In this document: piece by piece, positions 1-8,381 of the stretch
Layout of the letters: every line of letters starts with the position of its first letter
Numbering within the stretch: the stretch's first letter is position 1
Source of the DNA: Burkholderiaceae bacterium
GTDB lineage: Bacteria; Pseudomonadota; Gammaproteobacteria; Burkholderiales; Burkholderiaceae
DNA: 51,624 nucleotides
Direction: 5' to 3'
Assembly: GCA_030151165.1 (NCBI GenBank)
Contig: JASLEM010000292.1
Coordinates: 1 to 51,624 of the forward strand
Made by a program: the position numbers and the translations under genes
Notes under the pieces: model-generated
Told to the model about the DNA's origin: nothing
Database searches by the model: none
The model's input: the letters and a program-made list of their open reading frames with translations, nothing else

Positions 1-387
1 GCCGCCGCGCCGGGCGAGACGGCGGCGCCCGAAGGGGCGGCGCAACCGCGCTTCGAGCCGAACGGTGCGCCGGGCACGCGCGGCTTCGGCGGCTGGCAGA
101 TCGACTGGCGCAACCGCATGCTGATCAGCCCGGAGAGCGTCGGGCTGTCGCTGTCGAACGTCGAATACCGGCTGCTCGCGGCCTTCGCCGAACATCCGGG
201 CGAGGTGCTGAGCCGCGCGCAGCTGGTCGAGCTCACGCGCAGCGCGGCGAGCGAGCACAACGAGCGCAGCATCGACCTGGCCGTCTCGCGGCTGCGCGCG
301 AAGCTGCGCGAGGCGCCGGAGAATCCGCGCTTCATCCGCACCGTTCGCGGCCGCGGCTACCAGTTCACCGGCGATCTCGCGCATTGA
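1..387 (+). CDS. Response regulator, OmpR/PhoB-type DNA-binding domain (5' truncated by window edge)
   Basis: The frame is open from base 1, so only the C-terminal part is present. It shows a linker rich in Ala, Gly and Pro and then a complete winged-helix DNA-binding domain of the OmpR/PhoB class: SNVEYRLLAAFAEHPGEVLS, the recognition-helix stretch NERSIDLAVSRLRAKL and the wing RTVRGRGYQF. The N-terminal receiver domain and any partner sensor kinase must lie upstream of the window. Such proteins bind promoters as phosphorylated dimers. The target genes cannot be told from this fragment. The family assignment is firm; the specific regulator is unknown. Confidence 0.85.
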   Translation, partial: AAAPGETAAPEGAAQPRFEPNGAPGTRGFGGWQIDWRNRMLISPESVGLSLSNVEYRLLAAFAEHPGEVLSRAQLVELTRSAASEHNERSIDLAVSRLRAKLREAPENPRFIRTVRGRGYQFTGDLAH

Positions 388-489
388 AAACCGGCCGGCG
401 GGCCTGACATGATCGTCCGGGCACGCGGTTCGCTGCGACCCGGTTCGTCCCTCCAGATCACGTCAACGCCTCACCTCGCAGGATCCGCC

Positions 490-924
490 ATGCTCCTCGT
501 CTGCCCGTCGTGCGCCGCCACCAACCGCATCCCCGATGACCGCCTGCGCGACGAGCCGGTCTGCGGCAAGTGCGCGACGCCGCTGGCCCCGGCGAAGCCG
601 GTCGACATCTCCGACCTCGTGCTGCCGAAGTTCCTGCGCACGACCGAGCAGCCGGTGCTGGTCGACTTCTGGGCGACCTGGTGCGGCCCGTGCATCCAGA
701 TGGCGCCGCAGTTCGCCGCCGCTGCGAAGAACCTGCCCGACGTCCGCTTCATCAAGGTCGACAGCGACGCCGCGCCGCAGGCGAGCGCCGCCTACGGCAT
801 CCGCAGCATCCCGACGATGATCCTGTTCGAGCGCGGCGTGGAACGCGCGCGGCGCTCGGGCGCGATCATGGGCTCGGAGATCGTCTCGTGGACGAAGGCG
901 AACCTCGCGCGCACGAACGCGTGA
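490..924 (+). CDS. trxC: Thioredoxin 2 (TrxC) with N-terminal zinc-binding motif
   Basis: A 144-residue cytoplasmic thiol-disulfide reductant. The N-terminus has the two CxxC pairs that mark thioredoxin 2 (Cys5/Cys8 in CPSC and Cys25/Cys28 in CGKC), which bind zinc in the family. The thioredoxin fold follows with active site W64-C-G-P-C68 and the cis-proline segment SIPTMILF. I chose the ATG at 490 because the protein then begins directly with MLLVCPSC, as TrxC proteins do; the longer open frame upstream has no such homology. TrxC is usually linked to oxidative stress, and the catalase-family gene just downstream fits that theme. No OxyR site was recognised. Confidence 0.93.
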   Translation: MLLVCPSCAATNRIPDDRLRDEPVCGKCATPLAPAKPVDISDLVLPKFLRTTEQPVLVDFWATWCGPCIQMAPQFAAAAKNLPDVRFIKVDSDAAPQASAAYGIRSIPTMILFERGVERARRSGAIMGSEIVSWTKANLARTNA

Positions 925-994
925 TGCACGGGTGACGCGTGCGTGACGCGGGCGGGCGGGCGTCGCCCGGCTCGGCGATTGCCCGGGAGACGGG

Positions 995-2137
995 ATGTCC
1001 ACACCCACCGGAGCCCATCCCATGCCTTCCACGTCCGCAGTCCCCATCACCAACCCGTTGCGCTACGCACCGTCGTACGAACATCCGGGGCCGCACGAAG
1101 CCGAGACCCAGAAGGCGATCGACGAGCAGATGCACAAGATCCAGGAGAAGACCTATGCCGACGGCGGCAAGGCGATCCGCAGCGTGCACGCGAAGAGCCA
1201 CGGGCTGCTGGTCGGCGAGTTGCTGGTCGCGCCGGGCCTGGCGCCGGCTTACGCGCAAGGCATCGCGGCCTCCGTCGGGTCGTTGCCGGTCGTGATCCGG
1301 CTGTCGACCGTGCCGGGCGACATCCTGCCCGACGACGTGTCGACGCCGCGGGGGATGTCGGTCAAGATCATCGGCGTCGAAGGCGAGCGCCTGCCCGGGT
1401 CGGAGGGCGATGCGACGCAGGACTTCATCATGGTCAACGGGCCGGCGTTCCAGAACAAGGACGCCAGCAAGTTCGCCGCGAACCTCAAGCTGCTCGCCGC
1501 CACGACGGACAAGGCGGAGGGCACGAAGCAGGTGTTGTCGGCCGCATTGCGCGGCCTCGAGAAGGTGGTCGAGGCGGCGGGCGGCAAGAGCGCCACGCTG
1601 ATGGCGCTCGGTGGCCACCCGGAGACGCACCCGCTCGGCGAGACCTACTACACGCAGGTGCCCGTGCTGTGGGGCGACTATTTCGGCAAGGTGTGCGTGC
1701 GCCCGGTGTCCGAGGAGCTGAAAGCGCTGTTCAAGGCGCCGGTCGATCTCAAGGACAAGCCGAACGGACTGCGGGACGCGGTCAACGAGTACTTCCGCAC
1801 GCAGGGCGGCGTGTGGGAGCTGTGCGTGCAGCTGTGCACCGACATCGAGAAGATGCCGATCGAGGATGCCAGCGTGGTCTGGGACGAAACGCTCAGCCCG
1901 TACGTGCCGGTCGCGCGCCTGCTCGTGCACCCGCAGCCGGCCTACGACCATGCGCGGGCGGTGGCGATCGACGAGGGGCTCGCGTTCAGCCCATGGCACG
2001 GCATCGCGGCGCATCGGCCGCTCGGCTCGGTGATGCGGCTGCGCCGCCAGGCGTACAAAAACGCGCAGCGCTTTCGCGCCGCGAAGAATCAGGTCGGGCT
2101 CTCGGAGCCGAAGACGATCGCCGACGTCGGGCTCTGA
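995..2137 (+). CDS. Catalase-family (SrpA-like) heme protein
   Basis: A 380-residue protein (371 if the ATG at 1022 is used; both starts have a GGAG-type ribosome site 5-8 nt upstream). It resembles the short catalase-related family rather than full-length catalases, which are about 480-750 residues. Visible family features are the distal-side segment SVHAKSHGLLVGEL with its His, the stretch VIRLSTVPGD, and DFIMVNGPAF. Members are expected to bind heme, and peroxidase or catalase activity varies among them. The 3' end overlaps the convergent DedA-rhodanese gene by 49 bp, so the two transcripts would be complementary at their ends. A role in peroxide defence is inferred from the family and from the neighbouring trxC. 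Confidence 0.85.
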   Translation: MSTPTGAHPMPSTSAVPITNPLRYAPSYEHPGPHEAETQKAIDEQMHKIQEKTYADGGKAIRSVHAKSHGLLVGELLVAPGLAPAYAQGIAASVGSLPVVIRLSTVPGDILPDDVSTPRGMSVKIIGVEGERLPGSEGDATQDFIMVNGPAFQNKDASKFAANLKLLAATTDKAEGTKQVLSAALRGLEKVVEAAGGKSATLMALGGHPETHPLGETYYTQVPVLWGDYFGKVCVRPVSEELKALFKAPVDLKDKPNGLRDAVNEYFRTQGGVWELCVQLCTDIEKMPIEDASVVWDETLSPYVPVARLLVHPQPAYDHARAVAIDEGLAFSPWHGIAAHRPLGSVMRLRRQAYKNAQRFRAAKNQVGLSEPKTIADVGL

Positions 2138-3111
2138 GCGACGATCATCGTGGCCGTCGGCAGCGGGGCGCCGGCGGCCTGGCCGAGCGGGGACGCGGCC
2201 TCGATCTCGATCCACGCGTCCAGCCCGCCGACCAGCGCGCGCGAGCGGTGCAGGCCGTGGTCGGCCAGGATGCGCACGCCGCGCAGTGCCGACACCTCGT
2301 TCGGGCAGTTGCAGTACAGCACGATCTCGCGGTCGCGCGGCAGCTCGCCGGCCTTGAGCGGCAGCTGCGCGAGCGTCGCGGTGATGGCGCCGGGCAGGCG
2401 GCGCGCGTCGTGCGCGGTCGCGACGGCCGAGCGCACGTCGATCACGATCGGCGCCTCGCCGCGGCGGATCAGCTCGCGCAGCTCGTGCACGGACATGCGC
2501 GGCGCGTAGCGCTCGCTGAGCATCCAGCGGCGGCGCAGGTAGCGGTAGGTGATCATCACCGCCAGCACGATCGCGACCGCGACCGCGGCGATGGTGCCGA
2601 ACTCGGTCATGAAGTCGAGCACGATCTCGATCTGGCCGGCGAAGACGACGCCCAGCATCAGGAACGCGAGCGTCCAGATCAGGCCGGCGCCGAGGTCGTA
2701 GAGCACGAAGCGCGTCCACGACATCCCGAGCGCGCCGGCCATCGGCGCCGCGACGACGGAGATGCCCGGCAGGAACTTGGCCGCGATCAGCGAGCTGCCG
2801 CCCCATTTCGACAGGATGCCCTCGCTCTGGCGCACGCAGGTGTCGGGCGACAGCGAGATCTTGCACAGCAGCTTCATCACGCGGTGGCCGCGCCAGCGCC
2901 CGGCCTGGTACCAGACCGCGTCGCCCATCAGGTTGGCGAGCACCGAGGCGAGCACGCAGACGGCGAGCGACAGCTGCCCCGCCATCGCCACGCCGCCGGC
3001 GACCACCAGCAGCGGGGCGGCCGGCAGCGGCGCCCCGACGCGCGCCGCCAGCGTGATGACGAACACGATCAGCGCGCCGTGGGCGATGAGAAGCGGGATC
3101 AGCTCGCGCAT
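2089..3111 (-). CDS. DedA-family membrane protein fused to a C-terminal rhodanese domain
   Basis: A 340-residue protein in two parts. Residues about 1-200 are a DedA/SNARE-associated membrane domain with several hydrophobic segments and family stretches such as GDAVWYQAGRWRG and FLPGISVVAAPMAGALGM. Residues about 215-320 are a cytoplasmic rhodanese domain with IVIDVRSAVATAHDARRLPGA and a candidate active-site loop YCNCPNEVS. DedA proteins are linked to phospholipid flipping and membrane homeostasis; rhodaneses transfer sulfane sulfur or act as binding modules. This fusion recurs in proteobacteria, but its substrate is not known. The start MRELIPLL was chosen because the longer frame adds a Pro/Ser-rich stretch unlike DedA. 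The 3' end overlaps the catalase-family gene. Confidence 0.88.
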   Translation of the reverse strand: MRELIPLLIAHGALIVFVITLAARVGAPLPAAPLLVVAGGVAMAGQLSLAVCVLASVLANLMGDAVWYQAGRWRGHRVMKLLCKISLSPDTCVRQSEGILSKWGGSSLIAAKFLPGISVVAAPMAGALGMSWTRFVLYDLGAGLIWTLAFLMLGVVFAGQIEIVLDFMTEFGTIAAVAVAIVLAVMITYRYLRRRWMLSERYAPRMSVHELRELIRRGEAPIVIDVRSAVATAHDARRLPGAITATLAQLPLKAGELPRDREIVLYCNCPNEVSALRGVRILADHGLHRSRALVGGLDAWIEIEAASPLGQAAGAPLPTATMIVAQSPTSAIVFGSESPT

Positions 3112-3321
3112 GTCAGGGTCGGGATGGCTGGGTGTCGGGGTCGGACGGGACGGTGGATGGAAATACGCCGGAAACGATCTCGAAGGATACCGCGATGCCC
3201 CGGACATTGCTGGCAATAAGGACAGTACGGCGACAGTGTGGCGCCCATGCCGAAGCGCCGGGATCGGAGGCGCGGACTCGTCGGTGCGCGCCCGTCGACG
3301 GGCGCCTGCAACAATGCGGGG

Positions 3322-3636
3322 ATGTCAGATGAGAACCAGATCGTCATCCCGCCGTCGTTCATCGCGCTGTTCGTCGAGCCCGGTCGGACGAAACCGAACG
3401 CGACGCGCGAGACGATCACCGCCCGCTACGAGTTCTGCGAGGCGCTTGCCACGATGCTGGTGGAGCGCGCGCAGACGCTGCAGTGGCAGCTGGGCATCAC
3501 GGAGGAGGACGTGCTCGGCAAGATCGGCGCGGGGCTGCAGGGCGACGACGCGCCGGTGCCGCCGGACGAGGCCGCGTGGATCATCCGGCGCCTGGCGGAG
3601 CTGCTGGAATGGGATCGTCCGGCCTGGAAGAGCTGA
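3322..3636 (+). CDS. Conserved hypothetical protein, about 104 residues
   Basis: A small soluble acidic protein starting MSDENQIVIPPSFIALF. It has no signal peptide or membrane segment. The central part (residues about 30-60) is helical and contains FCEALATMLVERAQTLQWQLGITEEDVL. The C-terminus (PPDEAAWIIRRLAELLEW) is also likely helical. I recall similar short proteins across Burkholderiales, some labelled as chaperone-related ATPase fragments, but there is no Walker motif here, so that label is not supported. The ATG at 3322 was preferred over an upstream in-frame ATG at 3238, which would add an Arg/Gly-rich leader. It appears monocistronic. Function unknown. Confidence 0.72.
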   Translation: MSDENQIVIPPSFIALFVEPGRTKPNATRETITARYEFCEALATMLVERAQTLQWQLGITEEDVLGKIGAGLQGDDAPVPPDEAAWIIRRLAELLEWDRPAWKS

Positions 3637-3700
3637 TTTCCGCAAAAGAGAATTCGCGAGACGCGTCGAATCCGACTTGTGCGAATCGATCGCGGAATAA

Positions 3701-3731
3701 GAAAAGCCCGCGACCATGGCTGGCGGCGGGC
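3701..3731 (-). terminator. Probable intrinsic terminator, minus strand
   Basis: Read on the minus strand, GCCCGC (3731-3726) and GCGGGC (3711-3706) form a 6-bp stem, followed by a T-rich run TTTTCTTATT. It lies about 200 bp past the stop of the minus-strand MFS gene and could end its transcript. The rest of the gap 3637-3930 has no convincing gene. Confidence 0.45.
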
Positions 3732-3930
3732 AATCTTCCCGGGCATCCGACCGGGAGGTCGCGATGACGGGTTCCTGGGTACTGGGTGACGGGTTCCCGT
3801 TGTTCCGCCCAATTTGCGGCCGGTTGTTTCGTACCTCGGATGCATTGAATTATGCGGGCGCCAGGGCGCCGCGGTCGTAGGAGAAACGCCTGTTTCGCGG
3901 TTTATTTATTTTCCGCGTTTCATGCGCCTG

Positions 3931-5334
3931 TCACGCGGCCGCGCCCTTGCTCACGCTCTCGCCGTCGTCCGCGTGCAGCGCCCAGAACGACAGCGACGAG
4001 ATCAACGTGATCACCGCCAGTGTCAGGAAGCCGTGGTGCAGCGCACGCGTGACGGCCAGGTGGTCGGACTGTGGCAGGTTGGCAAGGTAGAAGATCGTGA
4101 TGAGCGACGCCACCGCCAGGCCGAAACTGAGCGACATCTGCTGCAGCGTGCTCGCGATCGTGCTGGCCATCGAGGCGTCGGCCTGCTCGATGTCGGCGTA
4201 GGCCATCGTGTTCATGCTGGAGAACTGCAGCGAGTTGAAGAAGCCGAGCGCGAGGCCGATCGGCACGATCGCCCAGACGGACGAGCCCGGGCCGATCATC
4301 GAGTAGCAGGCGATGCCGCACGCGATCAGCACCGTGTTGACGATCAGCACCTGCCGGTAGCCGAAGCGCCGCAGCAGCGACGACGACAGCACCTTCATGA
4401 ACATCGCCGCGGCCGCCGACGGCATCATCAGCAGCCCCGACTCCCACGCCGGCAGCCCGAGCCCGAGCTGGAACAGCAGCGGCAGCAGGAACGGCATGCC
4501 GCCGATGCCCAGCCGCGTGACGAAGCCGCCGAGCACGGCGATGCGGAAAGTGCGCTTCTTGAAGACGTCCAGCCGCAGCAACGGGAAGGGCGCCTGGCGC
4601 GCGTGCCAGCCGTAGGCCAGCAGCAGCGCCAACGACAGCACGAGCAGCACGCCCATCTGCAGCGCCGGCAGGTCGTGCTCGCCGAACACCTCCAGCAGCC
4701 ACGACAGCAGCGCCGCGCCGGTGCCGAACAGCACGAGGCCGATCACGTCGAGCGGCTGGATCTGCTCGTTGCGGTAGTCGGGCATGTACTTGTGGCCGAG
4801 CCACAGCGCCGCGAGGCCCACGGGGACGTTGACGAAGAAGATGTCACGCCACGACAGCCAGTGCACGATCAGGCCGCCCACCGTCGGGCCCAGCAGCGGG
4901 CCGATCAGCGCCGGGATGATGATGAAGTTCATCACGCGCAGCAGGTCGGACTTCGGGAACGCGCGCACGACCGCGCTGCGCCCGACCGGCATCATCATCG
5001 CCGCCGCGATGCCCTGCGGCACGCGCGCGGCCACCAGCAGGCTGGCGTTCGGCGCGACGCCGCACAGCACCGAGGACACGGTGAAGAGCCCGAGCGCGAA
5101 CAGGAACACGCGCCGGCTGCCGAAGCGCTCCGCGAGCCAGCCGCTGACCGGGATCGATACCGCGAGCGACAGGATGTAGCTGGTGACGACCGCCTTCAGG
5201 CTCAGCGGCGTGACGCCGAGGCTGGCGGCCATCGCGGGGATGCCGGTGTTGACGATCGTCGAGTCGAGCTGCTCCATGAAGAGCGCGGTCGCGACGATCC
5301 AGGGCAGGTAACGCTGGGTGCGGGTGGGATCCAT
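3931..5334 (-). CDS. MFS transporter, DHA2 (EmrB/QacA-type) multidrug exporter
   Basis: A 467-residue inner-membrane protein of the size and segment pattern of the 14-helix DHA2 drug:H+ antiporters. Family landmarks are the start of helix 1 with FMEQLDSTIVNTGIPAMAASL (the D-x-TIVN motif), the motif-A loop GWLAERFGSRRVFLFALGLF and the motif-C-like region LIGPLLGPTVGGLIV. It should export hydrophobic compounds using the proton gradient. No membrane-fusion (EmrA-type) partner is adjacent, so it probably works alone in the inner membrane. It is divergent from the histidine kinase gene, with a 194-bp region between the starts. The substrate cannot be predicted. Confidence 0.9.
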   Translation of the reverse strand: MDPTRTQRYLPWIVATALFMEQLDSTIVNTGIPAMAASLGVTPLSLKAVVTSYILSLAVSIPVSGWLAERFGSRRVFLFALGLFTVSSVLCGVAPNASLLVAARVPQGIAAAMMMPVGRSAVVRAFPKSDLLRVMNFIIIPALIGPLLGPTVGGLIVHWLSWRDIFFVNVPVGLAALWLGHKYMPDYRNEQIQPLDVIGLVLFGTGAALLSWLLEVFGEHDLPALQMGVLLVLSLALLLAYGWHARQAPFPLLRLDVFKKRTFRIAVLGGFVTRLGIGGMPFLLPLLFQLGLGLPAWESGLLMMPSAAAAMFMKVLSSSLLRRFGYRQVLIVNTVLIACGIACYSMIGPGSSVWAIVPIGLALGFFNSLQFSSMNTMAYADIEQADASMASTIASTLQQMSLSFGLAVASLITIFYLANLPQSDHLAVTRALHHGFLTLAVITLISSLSFWALHADDGESVSKGAAA

Positions 5335-5528
5335 CGCGGGCCATTCTGGCCCGGCGCGGCCGGGCGCGCTGAACCATCGTCCAATGCCGCAGCGGCAAGA
5401 TGCGCGATGAGCCGGCCGCCGCGTGCGAAGTGCACGTCGGGAATCCTTGTTCCCGCCGGCCCGCGGGCGACGCTCACCGTATAGTCGGACGTCCGCCCTT
5501 CGTCGCGGACAACCAGGGCCCGGAGTTC

Positions 5529-6746
5529 ATGAGTTCGCTTCGCCAGACCATCGCCGTCCGCAACACGACCGGCACCACCATCGCCCAGGACATCGCCGCC
5601 ATCGGCCGCATCGAGGCCGTGCCGCGCCTGCTGCGCACGCTGTGCGACGTGACCGGGATGGGCTTCTCGGCCGTCGCGCGCGTCACCGACGACCGCTGGG
5701 TCGCCTGCGCGGTGCAGGACGACATCCTCTTCGGCCTGCAGCCCGGCGGGGAGCTGCCGCTGGAGTCGACGCTGTGCCACGAGGTGCGCCAGGCGGACGC
5801 GTCGATCTACATCGACCACGCGAGCGAGGATCCGACCTACTGCAGCCACCATACCCCGCTCACGTACCACATCGAGAGCTACGTCTCGGTGCCCATCAAG
5901 CTGCCCAACGGCGACTACTTCGGCAACCTGTGCGCGATCGATCCGCGTCCGCACAAGGTGAAGCTGCCGCACGTCGAGACGATGTTCGACCTGTTCGCGC
6001 AGCTGATCGGCGTGCAGCTCGAGGAAGACCGCCGCCGGCAGCTGACGGAGGCCCAGCTGCTCGACGAGCGCGCCTCCAGCGAGCTGCGCGAGCAGTTCAT
6101 CGCCGTGCTCGGCCACGACCTGCGCAACCCGCTGGCAGCGATCTCGGCCTGCAACGCGCTGCTCAAGCGCAAGCCCGGCGACGCCGCGCTGGTGGCCGCC
6201 ACCGCGCAGCGCATCGAGCGCAGCACCTCGCGCATGTCGGCGCTGATCAACGACGTGCTCGACTTCGCCCGCGGCCGGCTGGGTGGCGGGATCGGGATGA
6301 ACCTGAAGGAGACCGACGAGCTCGGCGCGGGCCTCGCGACGGTGGTCGCCGAGCTGCGCGACGCATGGCAGGATCGCAAGATCGCCGCGCACATCGCCGT
6401 CGACGGGCAGCTGCGCTGCGACGTCGGCCGCATCCAGCAGCTCGCGTCCAACCTGATCGGCAACGCGCTGTCGCACGGCAGCGCCTCGTCCCCGGTGCGC
6501 TTCGACGCGCGGCTGGCCGGCAACGACCTCGTCATCGAGGTGCACAACGAGGGCGAGCCGATCCCGCCGGACCGCCTCGACCAGGTCTTCGCGCCGTTCT
6601 GGCGCCGGACCGCGTCGCGCGAAGGACTCGGGCTCGGGCTCTACATCTGCGCGCAGATCGTCAAGTCGCACCAGGGCGAGCTCTCGGTCGTCTCCGAGCC
6701 CGGCGCCGGCACGACGTTCACGGCGCGGATGCCCGTCGGCCGCTGA
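5529..6746 (+). CDS. GAF-domain sensor histidine kinase
   Basis: A 405-residue kinase with no membrane segment, so probably cytoplasmic. Residues about 20-165 form a GAF sensor domain (landmarks ESYVSVPIKLPNGDYFGNLCAID). A HisKA domain follows with the H-box at His196 (LGHDLRNPLAAIS). The ATP-binding domain holds the N-box (LASNLIGNALSHG), a degenerate G1 box where HNEGEP replaces DNGxG, and the G2 box EGLGLGLYICAQIV. The ATG at 5529 has a CGGAG site just upstream. Several His and Cys residues in the GAF domain (for example TYCSHHTPLTYH) could bind a ligand, but this is only a possibility. No response regulator is adjacent. Confidence 0.9.
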   Translation: MSSLRQTIAVRNTTGTTIAQDIAAIGRIEAVPRLLRTLCDVTGMGFSAVARVTDDRWVACAVQDDILFGLQPGGELPLESTLCHEVRQADASIYIDHASEDPTYCSHHTPLTYHIESYVSVPIKLPNGDYFGNLCAIDPRPHKVKLPHVETMFDLFAQLIGVQLEEDRRRQLTEAQLLDERASSELREQFIAVLGHDLRNPLAAISACNALLKRKPGDAALVAATAQRIERSTSRMSALINDVLDFARGRLGGGIGMNLKETDELGAGLATVVAELRDAWQDRKIAAHIAVDGQLRCDVGRIQQLASNLIGNALSHGSASSPVRFDARLAGNDLVIEVHNEGEPIPPDRLDQVFAPFWRRTASREGLGLGLYICAQIVKSHQGELSVVSEPGAGTTFTARMPVGR

Positions 6747-6837
6747 CCCGGGCCGGCCGTCGCGCGCTTGCCCCCTCGGCCGCCGCGCCGGCGCGGGTTC
6801 GCTACCATCCCCGCTTTCGCCTGTTGCCGAGCATTCC

Positions 6838-7344
6838 ATGAGCTTCGATCCCGTCGACACCCTCGACATGTCCACCCCGGCCGCCAAGCGCGCCTCCTAC
6901 GACCTGTTCGTCGCGCAGCTGCGCTCGGTGCTGGAAGGCGAGCGCGACCAGCTCGCCAACCTCGCGCAGTTCTCGGCGCTGGTGTTCCAGTCGGTGCCCG
7001 ACCTCAACTGGGCCGGCTTCTACATGGCGCACGGCGAGGAGCTGGTCGTCGGCCCGTTCCAGGGCAAGATCGCCTGCGTGCGCATTCCGTTCGCGCGCGG
7101 CGTATGCGGCGCCTGCGCGCGCACGCGCGAGATCCAGCTTGTCGAGGACGTGCACGCGTTCCCCGGCCACATCGCCTGCGACTCGGCGTCGAACTCGGAA
7201 CTCGTGCTGCCGGTCGTCGTCGGCGGGCGCCTGGTGGCGGTGTTCGACCTCGACAGCCCGTCCATCGCCCGCTTCGACGCGGAGGACGCGCGCGGCTTCG
7301 CGGCGGCGATCGAGGTGCTCGCCGCGGGCACCGACTGGGCCTGA
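6838..7344 (+). CDS. msrC: Free methionine-(R)-sulfoxide reductase (fRMsr, GAF fold)
   Basis: A 168-residue cytosolic enzyme that reduces free methionine-R-sulfoxide using thioredoxin. The three conserved cysteines are present as Cys80, Cys90 (in RGVCG) and Cys114 (in GHIACDSASNSELVLPV). Their spacing of 10 and 24 residues equals that of E. coli YebR/MsrC Cys84, Cys94 and Cys118. Substrate-binding features NWAGFY and the E/D-rich C-terminus are also seen. It follows the GAF kinase by 91 bp and ends 36 bp from the convergent LysR gene, with a strong hairpin between them. The gene fits the oxidative-repair theme of trxC and the catalase-family gene upstream. Confidence 0.94.
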   Translation: MSFDPVDTLDMSTPAAKRASYDLFVAQLRSVLEGERDQLANLAQFSALVFQSVPDLNWAGFYMAHGEELVVGPFQGKIACVRIPFARGVCGACARTREIQLVEDVHAFPGHIACDSASNSELVLPVVVGGRLVAVFDLDSPSIARFDAEDARGFAAAIEVLAAGTDWA

Positions 7345-7353
7345 GTTTCCGTT

Positions 7354-7377
7354 CTTCGGCGATTTCTATCGCCGAAG
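7354..7377. terminator. Perfect 10-bp hairpin between convergent genes
   Basis: CTTCGGCGAT at 7354-7363 pairs perfectly with ATCGCCGAAG at 7368-7377 across a 4-nt loop. It lies between the stop codons of msrC and the convergent LysR gene, so it probably serves both directions. There is no clear T-run, so release may be weak. Confidence 0.6.
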
Positions 7378-7380
7378 CGG

Positions 7381-8307
7381 TCACTTCCGCGTCTTGTGTT
7401 TCCGTTTTACGGAAGCATCCAGCGCTTCGACCAGGAAGGCCGTGAACGCCCGGACGCGCAACGGCACGCGGTCCTCGCTCGCGACGCAGGCGTGGAGCGT
7501 GATCTCGTCGCACCAGAACTCGGGCAGGCACTCGACCAGCAGGCCTTCGCGCAGCTCGGCGTCGACGTCCCACTCCGCCTGCAGCCCGATCCCGAGGCCG
7601 GCCAGGATCCAGTCGTGGACGACGTCCCCGCTGGTGCTCGCGAGCGAGCCCGACACCCGCACCGTGCGTGACCTGGTGCCGCGAGCGCCGTCGGTGAACA
7701 GCCAGTCGTCGAGCACCCGGCGGCCGCGCACCTGGCGGATGCACTCGTGGCGCGCCAGGTCGTCCGGCACCTGCGGCGTGCCGTGGGTGCGCAGGTAGTC
7801 GGACGTGGCGCAGGCGATGCGCCGGCTCGCGAGCAGCGGCCGGGCCGTGACGCCCGGGGCGGTCGGCGGGCCGTTGCGCAGCACGAGGTCGAGCTGGTCG
7901 TCGACCGGGTCGAGCTCGGCATCCGACAGTGTCAGCACGACGTCCAGGTTCGGGCAGCGGGTGCGGAACCGCGCCAGCATCGGCGCGACGACGCGCCGCC
8001 CGAACGCCGCCGGCGCGCCGACGCGCAGCAGTCCGCCGGGCGTCTCGCCCTGCGCGGCGACGGCGGCCTCGGCCTCGGCGATGTCGCGCACGATGCGCAA
8101 CGCCCGCTCGTGCAGCAGCGCGCCATGCTCGGTGAGCATGAACCGGCGCGCACTGCGCTCGACCAGCCGGACGCCCAGCCGGGCCTCGAGCGCGGCCAGC
8201 CGGCGGCTCATGGCGGGGGTGGAACTGCCCAGCCGGCGCGCCGCCGCGGACAGGCTGCCGGCCTCGACGAGGGCCGTCAGCAATCGAAAATCGTCGACCT
8301 GATCCAT
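7381..8307 (-). CDS. LysR-family transcriptional regulator
   Basis: A 308-residue regulator. The N-terminal winged HTH is typical: MDQVDDFRLLTALVEAGSLS, AARRLGSSTPAMSRRLAALE, GVRLVERSARR. The C-terminal effector domain (about residues 90-300) has the usual two-lobe pattern and the stretch LDLVLRNGPP, which is common in the CrgA/DsdC-like group of LysR proteins. The start at MDQVDD was chosen over upstream in-frame starts because the HTH begins there. The gene is divergent from the sigma factor gene, with about 74 bp between the starts. LysR proteins often control a divergent neighbour, but no T-N11-A box was identified with confidence. Effector and targets unknown. Confidence 0.9.
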   Translation of the reverse strand: MDQVDDFRLLTALVEAGSLSAAARRLGSSTPAMSRRLAALEARLGVRLVERSARRFMLTEHGALLHERALRIVRDIAEAEAAVAAQGETPGGLLRVGAPAAFGRRVVAPMLARFRTRCPNLDVVLTLSDAELDPVDDQLDLVLRNGPPTAPGVTARPLLASRRIACATSDYLRTHGTPQVPDDLARHECIRQVRGRRVLDDWLFTDGARGTRSRTVRVSGSLASTSGDVVHDWILAGLGIGLQAEWDVDAELREGLLVECLPEFWCDEITLHACVASEDRVPLRVRAFTAFLVEALDASVKRKHKTRK

Positions 8308-8381
8308 TGCTTCACGAAGATGACGTGCAGGATTTTCAAAAGGAATGCGTCGCTGACGCGTTTGTCTGCATATCATGGGCC

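Noticed and set aside
866..2866. Very long Arg/Ala-rich open frames antisense or frame-shifted to the catalase-family, DedA, MFS, paoC, ALDH and ABC genes
   Set aside because: High GC leaves few stops on the opposite strand; the frames show no family motifs and lie over firm genes.
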